Assembly (NCBI GenBank): GCA_002729315.1
Contig: PBTW01000096.1
Coordinates: forward strand, 1-52,822
Source: Gammaproteobacteria bacterium
GTDB taxonomy: Bacteria > Pseudomonadota > Gammaproteobacteria > Pseudomonadales > Pseudohongiellaceae
Direction: 5' to 3'
Length of the DNA stretch: 52,822 bases
The notes under the pieces were generated by a model that saw only the letters and a list, made by a program, of their open reading frames with translations, did no database searches and was not told the origin of the DNA. The position numbers were made by a program, and so were the translations under genes. This document shows, one piece after another, positions 26,710 through 35,457 of this stretch. Within the stretch, counting starts at the first letter, position 1, and every line of letters starts with the position of its first letter.

Positions 26710-28224
26710 ATGCCCGGGCCAGACGCCAGCTCTCTCCTCCCTCTCGTCATTACCCTCTTGCTGTCTCTCTTCACCCGCAATGTCATTGTCGGCCTTTTCA
26801 GTGGCGTTTTTGTCGGGGTAATGATGCTGCACAGCGCAGGTCCGCTGGCCGCAATGAGCCAATTGGTAATCGAGCACCTCATTCCGGAACTCACCGATTC
26901 CTACAATGCCGGTGTGCTCGTACTGCTAGCATTCATCGGTGGCTTCGTGGCTTTGATGGAAAGAAGCGGCGGCGGCGCAGCCTTTGCCCAATCCATCAAT
27001 TCCCGGGTCAAATCGCGCCTCCAGGCTCAGCTGGCCGCCTGGCTCGGCGGGATTGCCATTTTCTTCTCCGATCTCGGTACCCCACTCATCATCGGGCCCG
27101 CCTTTCGGCCTCTGACTGATCGCCTGAAAATCTCCCGCCAGAAACTGGCATTTATCGTCGACTCAACTTCTTCTCCAGTCGCAATCCTGGTGCCTTTTAT
27201 TGGATGGGGGGTTTATATCATGGGCCTAATAAGTCAGGAGTTCGCAGCTCTGGGGCTGAACCAGAATGAGTTCGCCGCGTTTGTTCAAACCATTCCCTTC
27301 CAGTTTTATGCCTGGCTGGCGGTAGGCATGGTGCCTCTGATGACCGTGCTGAAGATGGATTTTGGCCCCATGCAAAAAGCTGAAATTTCTGCCCGTCTAT
27401 ACACACATTCATCACCCGCACATGCCGAATCTGACGGCAGCGAGATCAAAGGCTTCACACACGGCAACGCCAGACCAATGCTGGTCTGGGTGCCGCTGGC
27501 CGTACTCGCGGGTGTGCTCTGCTGGCAACTGGTCCCACTGGGATTCCCTCTTAACCCGGTGTCCGGCTCACGGTTTCGCGCCGGGCTCTCTAGTGGCTAT
27601 TTCAGTGCAGCCGTCACCCTGATCTCTTTAATGGCTTTTCTCAGAGTCAGGCCCATCCTGCAGAGCATAGACATATACCTGAAAGGCATGACAAACATGA
27701 CGCTGGTAGCAGTGACCCTGCTTCTCGCGTGGGCGCTCTCTGATATCGGTCGGAGTCTTGGCGCCGCTGACTTTATCTCCGGAGTCACCGAAGCTGCCCT
27801 GCCTGTCTGGTTACTGCCGGCAGTCATCTTTGTGCTCTCAGCCATGCTGAGTTTTGCCACGGGCTCGTCATGGGGAACCTTTGCCATCATGTTTCCATTG
27901 GTCATTCCCACGGCAAGCCTCGTGGGGGCGCCGCTGTACGCATGTATGGGCGCAGTGCTCTCGGGAGGGCTGTTTGGTGATCACAGCTCGCCAATATCTG
28001 AAACAACAATCCTTTCCTCAAGTGGTGCCGGATGCGCTCAGATCGAACATTTCAGGACCCAGCTGCCCTATGCACTTTTTAATGGAATGATCAGTTTAGT
28101 CGGATTCTTGCTGACCGGAATGCACAGTGAGCACTGGATACTTTTGATGCTTATCGCTCTGCAAATCACCCTTCTGATGAGCCTGCAGCGACTGATCACA
28201 CGCGGAGGTACGATCGGCGTCTGA
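26710..28224 (+). CDS. NhaC-type Na+/H+ antiporter family protein
   Basis: A 504-residue transporter with about eleven to twelve membrane helices. Recognisable NhaC-superfamily segments are NVIVGLFSGVFVGVMML, VLLAFIGGFVALMERSGG, SDLGTPLIIGPAFRPLTDRLKISRQKLAFIVDSTSSPVA, MLSFATGSSWGTFAIMFPLVIP, and GGLFGDHSSPISETTILSSSGAGC. The last is the signature stretch with acidic and polar residues in the transport path. It probably exchanges sodium for protons, or an organic ion as in some members (malate/lactate type). The gene is divergent from the hydrolase-tetR pair across 114 nt that contain the TetR operator, so it may share that control. It has only a weak ribosome site. Confidence 0.88.
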   Translation: MPGPDASSLLPLVITLLLSLFTRNVIVGLFSGVFVGVMMLHSAGPLAAMSQLVIEHLIPELTDSYNAGVLVLLAFIGGFVALMERSGGGAAFAQSINSRVKSRLQAQLAAWLGGIAIFFSDLGTPLIIGPAFRPLTDRLKISRQKLAFIVDSTSSPVAILVPFIGWGVYIMGLISQEFAALGLNQNEFAAFVQTIPFQFYAWLAVGMVPLMTVLKMDFGPMQKAEISARLYTHSSPAHAESDGSEIKGFTHGNARPMLVWVPLAVLAGVLCWQLVPLGFPLNPVSGSRFRAGLSSGYFSAAVTLISLMAFLRVRPILQSIDIYLKGMTNMTLVAVTLLLAWALSDIGRSLGAADFISGVTEAALPVWLLPAVIFVLSAMLSFATGSSWGTFAIMFPLVIPTASLVGAPLYACMGAVLSGGLFGDHSSPISETTILSSSGAGCAQIEHFRTQLPYALFNGMISLVGFLLTGMHSEHWILLMLIALQITLLMSLQRLITRGGTIGV

Positions 28225-28431
28225 AGTCATACAGGCTCGATCGCCGCGGCCGGTTCACCCTGACAGAAGCAACAGACAGCAAGGCGGCCCTTTATTCGGC
28301 GGGCAGTTATCCTCCCCCCCCCAGAAATGATACGCCATGACGTCTGGGTAAGAGCCTGTCTTTAGGCTGAGTACCGGCCAACGGGCCTGTGTCACTTCAT
28401 CCTAGGACTTGTCGAGAAGGCGACACTTGGA

Positions 28432-28860
28432 TCAGAGCGCACTGCGGGCAATGGATTGAATACGCGCCACCATGGCGCGCAGACCATTGCCTCTGGAGGC
28501 AGAGAGATGATTGAGCAACTCCAGTTCAGCAAAGTACGCGTCGATATCAAAATCCAGAATATCCTGAGGAGTGCGGTTATTGTAGGCCGCAAGAATGATG
28601 CACAGCAGCCCTTTTACGATAAAGGCATCGCTGTCGACGGCGAGCTGAACCTTCCCTTCTTCAACGTGTTCGTCAATCCACACCTGGCTCTGACAGCCTC
28701 GCACGAGCCTGTCCTCGGTGCGTTTGGTGTCGGGCAATTCAGGCAGGTCTTTTCCCAGATCTATAATGTACTTGTAGCGCTCTTCCCAACTGTCAACGAA
28801 ACCCAAAGTGGCCTTGATGTCATCACTGCTGATCGAGTGCCCGAAAGGGTGATTGCTCAT
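28432..28860 (-). CDS. sufE: SufE sulfur acceptor protein
   Basis: A 142-residue cytosolic protein of the SufE/CsdE family. It takes persulfide sulfur from SufS and passes it to the SufBCD scaffold. The acceptor cysteine is Cys56 in RLVRGCQSQVW, the family signature; the N-terminal WEERYKYIIDLGKDLPELP helix is also typical. It is the last gene of the SUF operon, 70 nt after sufT, and convergent with the NhaC gene across about 207 nt that contain a run of nine cytosines. Having SufE rather than SufU indicates the gammaproteobacterial form of SUF sulfur transfer. Confidence 0.95.
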   Translation of the reverse strand: MSNHPFGHSISSDDIKATLGFVDSWEERYKYIIDLGKDLPELPDTKRTEDRLVRGCQSQVWIDEHVEEGKVQLAVDSDAFIVKGLLCIILAAYNNRTPQDILDFDIDAYFAELELLNHLSASRGNGLRAMVARIQSIARSAL

Positions 28861-28930
28861 GTGGTTTACAACTTACTGTAGCGGGGTGGAAGCTGGAGGC
28901 GGAGAAGTATAACTAAAAGAAAAGGCGACG

Positions 28931-29473
28931 TCAGAAGAACATGCCGGTTTCTAGCTGCGCCTCTTCAGACATCATCTCCCGACTCCAGGGCGGATCCAGC
29001 ACTAGATCAACACTGACTTTCTTTACATTGGGTACACGCGCAAGCCGCACTTCAACATCACCCACCAGAACTGGCCCCATACCGCAACCCGGTGCGGTCA
29101 GGGTCATATCAATCTCGACCAAACCCTCTGATTGGCTGATCACTACTTTGTAAACGAGGCCTAAGTTCACAATATCCACGGGTATTTCGGGGTCATAGAC
29201 GGTGTGCAGGGTCTCCCAGACCTGCGCCTCATCAATTTGGCCGTCCGGGCGGGAGTCAAACTTCAGCCTAATCGGCTCCAGACCCAAAGCATCGGCGTCA
29301 GTGCCATCGACACGAATCATATTGCCCTGATGAGTCACCGTATAAGTGCCGCCGAGAGACTGCACCAGAGTGACAAAGGTGGCTGCCGGAATCGTCACCG
29401 GGTCACCAACAGGCACCAGACGGCCAGGGCAATCCCGTAAGGTGGTGAGAATCGTGCGTTCTTTGCTTTTCAA
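28931..29473 (-). CDS. sufT: SufT, MIP18-like (DUF59) Fe-S maturation protein
   Basis: A 180-residue protein of the SufT type. It carries an N-terminal extension (residues 1-85) that includes VPVGDPVTIPAATFVTLVQSLGGTYTV, followed by a DUF59/MIP18 domain with DPEIPVDIVNLGLVY (DPEIP at 94-98) and MTLTAPGCGMG (Cys130). SufT acts as an accessory factor in Fe-S protein maturation; in the studied Gram-positive case it matters under high Fe-S demand. It lies 11 nt after sufA in the SUF operon. Its linkage to SUF here supports the SufT rather than the PaaD or Mrp-type assignment. Confidence 0.92.
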   Translation of the reverse strand: MKSKERTILTTLRDCPGRLVPVGDPVTIPAATFVTLVQSLGGTYTVTHQGNMIRVDGTDADALGLEPIRLKFDSRPDGQIDEAQVWETLHTVYDPEIPVDIVNLGLVYKVVISQSEGLVEIDMTLTAPGCGMGPVLVGDVEVRLARVPNVKKVSVDLVLDPPWSREMMSEEAQLETGMFF

Positions 29474-29484
29474 AAACAGGGACT

Positions 29485-29856
29485 CTAGGACGCCGAGATA
29501 TCAAAACTTTCGCCACAACCGCAGGCGACACTGACATTCGGATTGTTGAAGTGCAGCGTTCGATTCACTCCCTGCTGCACCATATCGAGTTCAGTCCCGC
29601 GCAAGTACGGCAGAGAGCCGACATCGACATACACTGTCAGATCATTTTCTGCACTAACCGTCAGATCACCGCTCTGCGGCGCGTTGACCTCTTCCATGAC
29701 ATACATATAGCCGGTGCAGCCACTCTCTTTGACGCTCAGCCGCACCGCTGACATGCCTTTCAGCTGAACCTGTTTAAGCAGATGCGCGGCGGCCGCTTCT
29801 GTGACAGAGATGACAGATTGCGGATCATGGTTCACGTCAAAAATTTCTACACTCAT
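29485..29856 (-). CDS. sufA: A-type Fe-S carrier protein (SufA/IscA family)
   Basis: A 123-residue A-type carrier that holds and delivers Fe-S clusters or iron. The three conserved cysteines are Cys47 (KESGCTGY) and Cys112/Cys114 (ACGCGESF), with the usual 64-residue spacing. It lies 49 nt downstream of sufS and 11 nt upstream of sufT. In E. coli sufA opens the operon; here it follows sufS. Placement within SUF favours SufA over IscA or ErpA, which cannot be separated by motif alone. Confidence 0.92.
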   Translation of the reverse strand: MSVEIFDVNHDPQSVISVTEAAAAHLLKQVQLKGMSAVRLSVKESGCTGYMYVMEEVNAPQSGDLTVSAENDLTVYVDVGSLPYLRGTELDMVQQGVNRTLHFNNPNVSVACGCGESFDISAS

Positions 29857-29905
29857 ATTCCTACTCCAGCGAATTCGTCTCTTCGCAATTCAGCTGCCTG
29901 CCGGT

Positions 29906-31126
29906 TCACGCGAATAATTCCTGAATCTTTTCCAGTCCGGCGAACAAGGCTTCCACCTCGTCCAGCGTGTTGTAAAGGCTAAAGGACGCACGTGCCGTAC
30001 CCGGCACCTCAAATCGGGACATCAAGGGTTGAGCGCAATGATGTCCCGTCCTGATGGCGATGCCCTGCTGATCAAGCAAAGTACCAAGATCTTCCGGATG
30101 CGTGCCCTCTAGTAAGAAGCTGAACACACCGACCCGATTTCGCTCGGGACCGAGGCGCCTTAGACCCCGCACCGAATCAGCCAGCTCGTCACAGCGTCGC
30201 AGCAACAGCTGTTCATGCTCCTCAGCTGCCTCTCGGTCCAGACCTTGCAACCAGCGCACAGCAGCACCTAATCCGATCACTCCGGCAATATTGGGGGTGC
30301 CGGCCTCAAATTTGAAAGGAAGGCGATTGAACGTCGTACCGTCAAAGCTAACCCGATCAATCATTTCCCCTCCGCCCAGAAAGGGCGGCATGGCTTCAAG
30401 CAGCGCTTGGCGTCCCCAGAGCACGCCAATGCCGGTCGGGCCAAATAGCTTGTGTCCGGAAAAGGCATAAAAGTCACAGCCCAGTTGCTGCAAGTCCAGC
30501 GGCCAATGGGCGATGGCCTGAGCACCGTCCACCATGCAAAGAGCACCGACGGCGTGCGCTTTAGCTGCAATCTCCTGCACTGGATTGATGGTGCCCAGCG
30601 CGTTGGAAACGTGATTAACCGCGACCATTTTTACGCGCTCATTGAGCAGAGCATCCAGGGCTTGCAGGTCAATCTCGCCTTCATCAGTCACCGGGATGGG
30701 GATAACTTCAGCCCCTCGCTCGGCGCAGATCAGCTGCCAGGGGACAATATCGGAATGATGTTCCATGGCCGAGACCAGAACCTTATCACCCGCGGCTAAA
30801 TTGCTGCGCCCCCAACTCGCGGCAACCAGATTGATCGCCTCGGTCACGCCCCTGACCCAAATAATCTGCGCGAGGTTGGAGCATCCCAGAAATTCAGCGG
30901 TTACCCTACGGCTGTCCTCGAAAGCTGACGTGGCGCGGCCGCTCAGGGCGTGGGCCGCCCGATGCACATTGGCGTTATCATGCTGATAGTAATGCACAAT
31001 CGCGTCGATCACAGCCTGCGGTTTTTGCGTGGTCGCCGCGCTGTCCAGATAAACCAGCGGCCTGCCGTTCACCTCCTGCTTCAAAGCAGGAAACTGCGCA
31101 CGAATCTCCTCTACATCGAAGCTCAT
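29906..31126 (-). CDS. sufS: SufS cysteine desulfurase
   Basis: A 406-residue PLP enzyme, the same length as E. coli SufS. It takes sulfur from cysteine for Fe-S assembly and hands it to SufE. Motifs are VYLDSAATTQKPQAVID near the N-terminus, the PLP-lysine region YAFSGHKLFGPTGIG, and the active-site cysteine Cys364 in RTGHHCAQPLM. The short active-site loop of group II desulfurases is seen. It is 48 nt downstream of sufD. Start ATG at 31126 follows a GACAAG stretch. Confidence 0.96.
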   Translation of the reverse strand: MSFDVEEIRAQFPALKQEVNGRPLVYLDSAATTQKPQAVIDAIVHYYQHDNANVHRAAHALSGRATSAFEDSRRVTAEFLGCSNLAQIIWVRGVTEAINLVAASWGRSNLAAGDKVLVSAMEHHSDIVPWQLICAERGAEVIPIPVTDEGEIDLQALDALLNERVKMVAVNHVSNALGTINPVQEIAAKAHAVGALCMVDGAQAIAHWPLDLQQLGCDFYAFSGHKLFGPTGIGVLWGRQALLEAMPPFLGGGEMIDRVSFDGTTFNRLPFKFEAGTPNIAGVIGLGAAVRWLQGLDREAAEEHEQLLLRRCDELADSVRGLRRLGPERNRVGVFSFLLEGTHPEDLGTLLDQQGIAIRTGHHCAQPLMSRFEVPGTARASFSLYNTLDEVEALFAGLEKIQELFA

Positions 31127-31174
31127 AAGCTTGTCCTGGTATATCGACGCACTGGCGACCTACCTTCCGGCACA

Positions 31175-32473
31175 TCAACCCGCCGCATCGTCAGAGCCCA
31201 CAGCTAGGGCCGCACCGAAATAATCTGCCAGCAGGGGCTTGAGGTAGCCTCGCAGGGAATCAAGCCTTTGCTTTTCCACCAGCGCATTGACAAAGCCATA
31301 ACTCAATAACACCAGCGCCTCATCAGCAGGGATTCCCCGGGTTCGCAGATAGTGCAGCATGGACTCATCCAGCTGCGCCACGGTGGCACCGTGCGCACAC
31401 CGCACATCATCAGCGTAAATTTCCAGCTCAGGCTTGGTATTTACTTCCGCCGTCGCGCTAGTCAGCAGGTTTTTATTACTCAGTTCAGCCCGGGTCTTTT
31501 GCGCATCAGGATGAATATGAATCCTACCGTTGAATACCGCGCTCGCTTTGTCTCCGACAATGCCACGAAAAGTTTCATCGGTCGTGCAGTGTGGCACTGC
31601 GTGTTCAATACATGTGTGATAGTCCACATGTTCTTGCCCACGCAGCAAATACATACCGTCCAGCTGACAGTGGGCGCCGCGACCCTGATGATTGATCACG
31701 ATGTCGACCCGCTTGAGTTTGCCCCCGAAGGCGACATGGAAGCTGTTGAGTGTTGCGTCCCGCTCGAGAGCCGCATGTAGACCACCGATGTGCAGCGCTT
31801 CCGCGCTCTCGAGATGAAGTCGGCTATGGTTCAGCGTGGCGCCTGTCTCCAAAATCAATTCACTAAGTCCGTTTGTGAATGAGTGTCCCTGTCCGCTGAA
31901 ATGCTCCACGACTGTGGCTTCACTGTGCTGTTCTGCCAGCACCAGTAAGCGTTGCGAGTTAATAGCGGCGTCCGCTTGATGGCTGTTGTGCCAGACGAGC
32001 TGAATTGGACAAGCGGCTTTGCTACCCTTCAAGATCCTGAAGAAAACTCCATCGGCTAAAACCGCATCATTCAGAGCGGAAAACGGATGCTTGTTGCCGG
32101 TTACAACCGACCCGAGATGCTGCACAATCAATGCGGCTTGTGTTGGATCAGCTTCTGAAAAACGCACCAACTCAATCGCTGCATCGGGCAAAATGTCAGA
32201 CAGATCTTCGCGCCAGAAGCCATTGACGAAAACCAGCCTGCTGCCTTCCAGCTGCGGCAGCTCGAGACCAATCTCTTCAGCACTTTCTGCGGTTTCGCTC
32301 GCCGCCATGAACGGCTGCTGCAGCGCAAAGAGACTAGTGTATTTCCATTCCTCAGTCTTGCGCGTCGGCAGGTCGCTGCTTTCCCAGGCAGCAAGGCCGG
32401 CAAGACGACGGGCCTGAAGCCAGTCGGAGACCGGAGTCTCTGCGTTTAACTGCGGCGTAAGCAGGTCAGCCAT
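31175..32473 (-). CDS. sufD: SufD, Fe-S scaffold subunit
   Basis: A 432-residue SufD-family protein that forms the SufBC2D scaffold complex. The C-terminal beta-helix region shows the family pattern: FNGRIHIHPDAQKTRAELSNKNLLTSATAEVNTKPELEIYADDV appears in pieces, with DDVRCAHGATVAQLDE and RGIPADEALVLLSYGF. His of RCAHGA corresponds to the residue implicated in cluster or iron binding with SufB. The ATG overlaps the sufC stop (TGATG), implying coupled translation of the two subunits. Confidence 0.94.
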   Translation of the reverse strand: MADLLTPQLNAETPVSDWLQARRLAGLAAWESSDLPTRKTEEWKYTSLFALQQPFMAASETAESAEEIGLELPQLEGSRLVFVNGFWREDLSDILPDAAIELVRFSEADPTQAALIVQHLGSVVTGNKHPFSALNDAVLADGVFFRILKGSKAACPIQLVWHNSHQADAAINSQRLLVLAEQHSEATVVEHFSGQGHSFTNGLSELILETGATLNHSRLHLESAEALHIGGLHAALERDATLNSFHVAFGGKLKRVDIVINHQGRGAHCQLDGMYLLRGQEHVDYHTCIEHAVPHCTTDETFRGIVGDKASAVFNGRIHIHPDAQKTRAELSNKNLLTSATAEVNTKPELEIYADDVRCAHGATVAQLDESMLHYLRTRGIPADEALVLLSYGFVNALVEKQRLDSLRGYLKPLLADYFGAALAVGSDDAAG

Positions 32474-33225
32474 CAGGCTACCTTACCTTCATCAAGCCAG
32501 CTATAGCCTTTCGCTTCGAGCTCGAGAGCCAGTGACTTCTCACCTGACTTGATGATGCGGCCACCTGCCAGCACGTGCACAAAATCCGGTTCAATATAGT
32601 CGAGTAAGCGCTGGTAATGGGTCACCAGCAGAAAGGATCTCGATTCGCTGCGCATGGCATTTACGCCATTGGCCACCACCTGCAGCGCATCGATATCGAG
32701 ACCACTGTCAGTTTCGTCCAAAATACACAGTCTGGGTTCCAGCAGCATCATTTGCATGAGCTCGTTACGCTTCTTCTCTCCACCTGAAAAGCCTTCGTTC
32801 ACGCCCCGCTTGAGAAAGCCCTGATCCAGATCAACCGCAGCGCAGGCTTCACGGGCCCGACGCGTAAAACTGACGGTGTCGTAAGCCGATGCGCCCTGAC
32901 TCTCGCGCACCGCATCCACCGACGCCTTGAGAAACTCCATGTTGCTGACTCCGGGGATTTCAACGGGGTACTGGAATGCCAGAAACAGGCCTAAATGGGC
33001 GCGCTCCTCGGTATCTAAATCCAGCAGATCTTTGCCTAGAAATTCGACGTTTCCCTGAGTGATTTCATAGCCGGGGCGGCCGGAGAGTACATGCCCCAAG
33101 GTACTTTTCCCGGAACCGTTAGGCCCCATGATGGCATGGACTTCACCCTCACGGATTTCGAGATTAAGCCCTTTGAGAATATTCTTGGCCTCGACTTCAG
33201 CGTGCAAGTCCTTGATGCTGAGCAT
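32473..33225 (-). CDS. sufC: SufC, ABC-type ATPase of the SUF scaffold
   Basis: The start is the ATG of MLSIKDLHAE (33225), preceded by GGGAGATTGAACGAC; a frame open to 33246 adds seven unlikely residues. The 250-residue protein has Walker A GPNGSGKST, the Q-loop LAFQYP, the ABC signature FSGGEKKR and Walker B LCILDETDSGLD, with the switch histidine in LVTHYQRLL. SufC powers the conformational changes of SufBC2D. It lies 68 nt after sufB and overlaps sufD. Confidence 0.96.
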   Translation of the reverse strand: MLSIKDLHAEVEAKNILKGLNLEIREGEVHAIMGPNGSGKSTLGHVLSGRPGYEITQGNVEFLGKDLLDLDTEERAHLGLFLAFQYPVEIPGVSNMEFLKASVDAVRESQGASAYDTVSFTRRAREACAAVDLDQGFLKRGVNEGFSGGEKKRNELMQMMLLEPRLCILDETDSGLDIDALQVVANGVNAMRSESRSFLLVTHYQRLLDYIEPDFVHVLAGGRIIKSGEKSLALELEAKGYSWLDEGKVA

Positions 33226-33293
33226 GTCGTTCAATCTCCCGATCAAAATAGTCTAAGTTTGATATAACTAAAAATTGCTGATTATCAGCGCGG

Positions 33294-34733
33294 CTACCCC
33301 ACTGATCCTTCAAGGCTAACTTCGAGCAGCTTGCCCGCTTCTACCGCGAACTCCATGGGAAGCTCCTTGAAAACTTCCTTGCAAAACCCGTTCACAATCA
33401 TAGAAACCGCTTTTTCAGGATCGAGCCCACGCTGCTGGCACAGATACAGCTGGTCATCACTCACTTTAGAGGTGGTGGCCTCATGCTCAATGATCCCCGT
33501 CGGGTTCTTACTTTCGATATAGGGAAAGGTATGCGCCGCACACTGATCACCGATAAGCAACGAGTCGCACTGGGTGTAATTACGCGCGCCTTTTGCCGTT
33601 GGTCCTACCCGCACCAGACCTCGATAGGCATTGCTACTATGGCCGGCTGAGATTCCCTTGGAGACAATCGTCGACCGCGTATTTTTCCCCAGATGAATCA
33701 TCTTAGTCCCGGTGTCGGCCTGCTGCAGATTATTGGTCAGGGCGACTGAGTAGAACTCGCCCACGCTGTTATCCCCGCGCAGGATACAGCTCGGATATTT
33801 CCACGTGACCGCTGAGCCGGTTTCCACCTGGGTCCAGGATATCTTGGCATTGGTATGCGCCAGACCCCGCTTGGTGACAAAGTTGTAGATACCACCCTTG
33901 CCTTCAGCATCTCCCGGATACCAGTTTTGCACGGTTGAGTATTTGATCTCGGCATCATTCAGAGCAACCAGTTCAACCACCGCCGCATGCAGTTGATTCT
34001 CATCACGCATAGGCGCGGTACACCCCTCCAGATAGCTGACATGACTGCCCTCATCGGCGATGATCAGAGTGCGTTCGAATTGACCAGTATTGGCCTCGTT
34101 AATTCTAAAGTAAGTGGAAAGCTCCATAGGACAACGAACGCCTTTGGGGATGTAAACAAAAGAACCGTCACTGAAGACGGCACTGTTCAAAGCCGCATAG
34201 AAATTGTCTTTGCGCGGCACGACGCTGCCCAGATGTTTTCGTACCAGATCAGGATATTGTTGCACCGCTTCCGATATGGAGCAGAACAGCACACCCGCTT
34301 CCGCCAGTTTTTCGCGGAATGTTGTCGCTACGGAGACCGAATCAAACACGACATCAACCGCCACACCGGCAAGCGACTCCCGCTCATGGAGCGGGATGCC
34401 CAGTTTTTCATAGGTCGCCAGCAGCTCCGGATCGACTTCATCGAGACTTTTAGGGCGGTCTTCCATACTTTTCGGCTGGGAGTAGTAGGAAATCCTCTGA
34501 AAGTCAACTTCAGGATAATTGACGTGCGCCCAATCGGGGCCCGCCATATCACGCCAAACCTGAAATGCCCTCAGACGCCATTCAAGAAGCCATTCCGGCT
34601 CATTCTTTTTTTCCGAAATAAAACGGATAGTGTCTTCGGTCAGGCCGGGCGGCAGCGTATCGGATTCTATGTCAGTGGTGAATCCGGCCTTGTAATCCTT
34701 GGCGATGGCTCGATTAATTTGTTCTTGCGACAT
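33294..34733 (-). CDS. sufB: SufB, Fe-S scaffold subunit
   Basis: A 479-residue SufB, close to the usual 480-495. Features are [21 protein letters not shown] near the N-terminus, [38 protein letters not shown] and the C-terminal [23 protein letters not shown] with [22 protein letters not shown]. The cysteine in QCDSLL and the glutamate stretch near the C-terminus are the residues linked to cluster assembly. It is the first scaffold gene after iscR (38-nt gap) in the operon. Confidence 0.96.
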   Translation of the reverse strand: MSQEQINRAIAKDYKAGFTTDIESDTLPPGLTEDTIRFISEKKNEPEWLLEWRLRAFQVWRDMAGPDWAHVNYPEVDFQRISYYSQPKSMEDRPKSLDEVDPELLATYEKLGIPLHERESLAGVAVDVVFDSVSVATTFREKLAEAGVLFCSISEAVQQYPDLVRKHLGSVVPRKDNFYAALNSAVFSDGSFVYIPKGVRCPMELSTYFRINEANTGQFERTLIIADEGSHVSYLEGCTAPMRDENQLHAAVVELVALNDAEIKYSTVQNWYPGDAEGKGGIYNFVTKRGLAHTNAKISWTQVETGSAVTWKYPSCILRGDNSVGEFYSVALTNNLQQADTGTKMIHLGKNTRSTIVSKGISAGHSSNAYRGLVRVGPTAKGARNYTQCDSLLIGDQCAAHTFPYIESKNPTGIIEHEATTSKVSDDQLYLCQQRGLDPEKAVSMIVNGFCKEVFKELPMEFAVEAGKLLEVSLEGSVG

Positions 34734-34771
34734 GGTCTGTTCAATTTCCTGAAGTTAACTGACAGCGAACG

Positions 34772-35266
34772 CTAGTGGGAATTGCCCATCAGCGTCAGCG
34801 GCACGGTTTCCTGGTCCATTCGGCCGGGTACGCGAGTATCCTGATTTTCTGAGATAGCTTTGACTTCCTGCCGACGCATCAGGTCTCCCAATGAGATCTC
34901 CGCGAGAAAAGAGCGAATTTGCTCACTCAGGTCCATCCACAGATGATGAGTCAGGCAGGTCTCCCCATGCTGGCAATCGCCGGCGCCACCGCAGCGAGTT
35001 GCATCTGAAGTTTCATTAACGGCATCTATTACCTGAGCCACACTGATTTCAGAAGCTGCGCGACTCAGATTATATCCTCCGCCTGGGCCCCGAACACTTC
35101 TGACAAGTCCCTTTTGGCGAAGGGCGCAGAACAATTGCTCGAGGTACGACAGTGAAATATCCTGCCGCTGAGAAATCGCAGAGAGCGGGGTCGGTCCTTC
35201 ACAATGGTGGAGCGCGAGATCCAGCATGGAAGTCACGGCATACCGCCCCTTCGCAGTCAGTCGCAT
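34772..35266 (-). CDS. iscR: IscR, Rrf2-family Fe-S cluster regulator
   Basis: The start is taken at [11 protein letters not shown] (35266), the conserved N-terminus, giving 164 residues; the open frame reaches 35368 but would overlap the regulatory site. The winged-helix part reads [13 protein letters not shown], then [29 protein letters not shown]. Cluster ligands are Cys92, Cys98, Cys104 and His107 ([17 protein letters not shown]), the same positions as in E. coli IscR. It binds [2Fe-2S] when iron-sulfur supply is sufficient and represses type 1 sites. Here it heads the SUF operon rather than an ISC operon and has a type 1 box at its own promoter. Confidence 0.95.
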   Translation of the reverse strand: MRLTAKGRYAVTSMLDLALHHCEGPTPLSAISQRQDISLSYLEQLFCALRQKGLVRSVRGPGGGYNLSRAASEISVAQVIDAVNETSDATRCGGAGDCQHGETCLTHHLWMDLSEQIRSFLAEISLGDLMRRQEVKAISENQDTRVPGRMDQETVPLTLMGNSH

Positions 35267-35307
35267 GGGAATACCTGAGTAATTTAATAAGGATTGTAAA
35301 GTTTTCC

Positions 35308-35332
35308 ATACCCGACTATTTAAGTCAAGTAT
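35308..35332 (-). promoter_or_regulatory. Type 1 IscR box overlapping the suf operon promoter
   Basis: A 25-bp site reading ATACCCGACT-ATTTA-AGTCAAGTAT on the plus strand. It matches 24 of 25 positions of the E. coli type 1 IscR consensus (ATASYYGACT-RWWWY-AGTCRRSTAT) as I remember it. On the minus strand it contains TTGACT (35328-35323), a good -35 for the iscR-suf transcript, so IscR binding would block the polymerase. The site begins 41 bp upstream of the iscR ATG. This implies that holo-IscR represses the operon and that it is induced when Fe-S supply falls. Confidence 0.88.
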
Positions 35333-35457
35333 ACGCGAAAGAACACTAGCGGGATTAGCGGGCAGCAACTAAATCAGAGTACCCAATTCCAAGGCATATC
35401 AAGGCGAGAAAATTGCATCTGACTCTCATTCAAAATCCTCTGTAAGGTGGTATTCTC

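Noticed and set aside
28314-28322. Run of nine cytosines between the NhaC and sufE genes
   Set aside because: Lies outside coding sequence with no nearby gene start, so phase variation is unlikely; noted only as low-complexity DNA.
33987-34775. 262-codon plus-strand frame opposite sufB
   Set aside because: Long, but antisense to a certain sufB gene; its content mirrors sufB codon structure and shows no family features.
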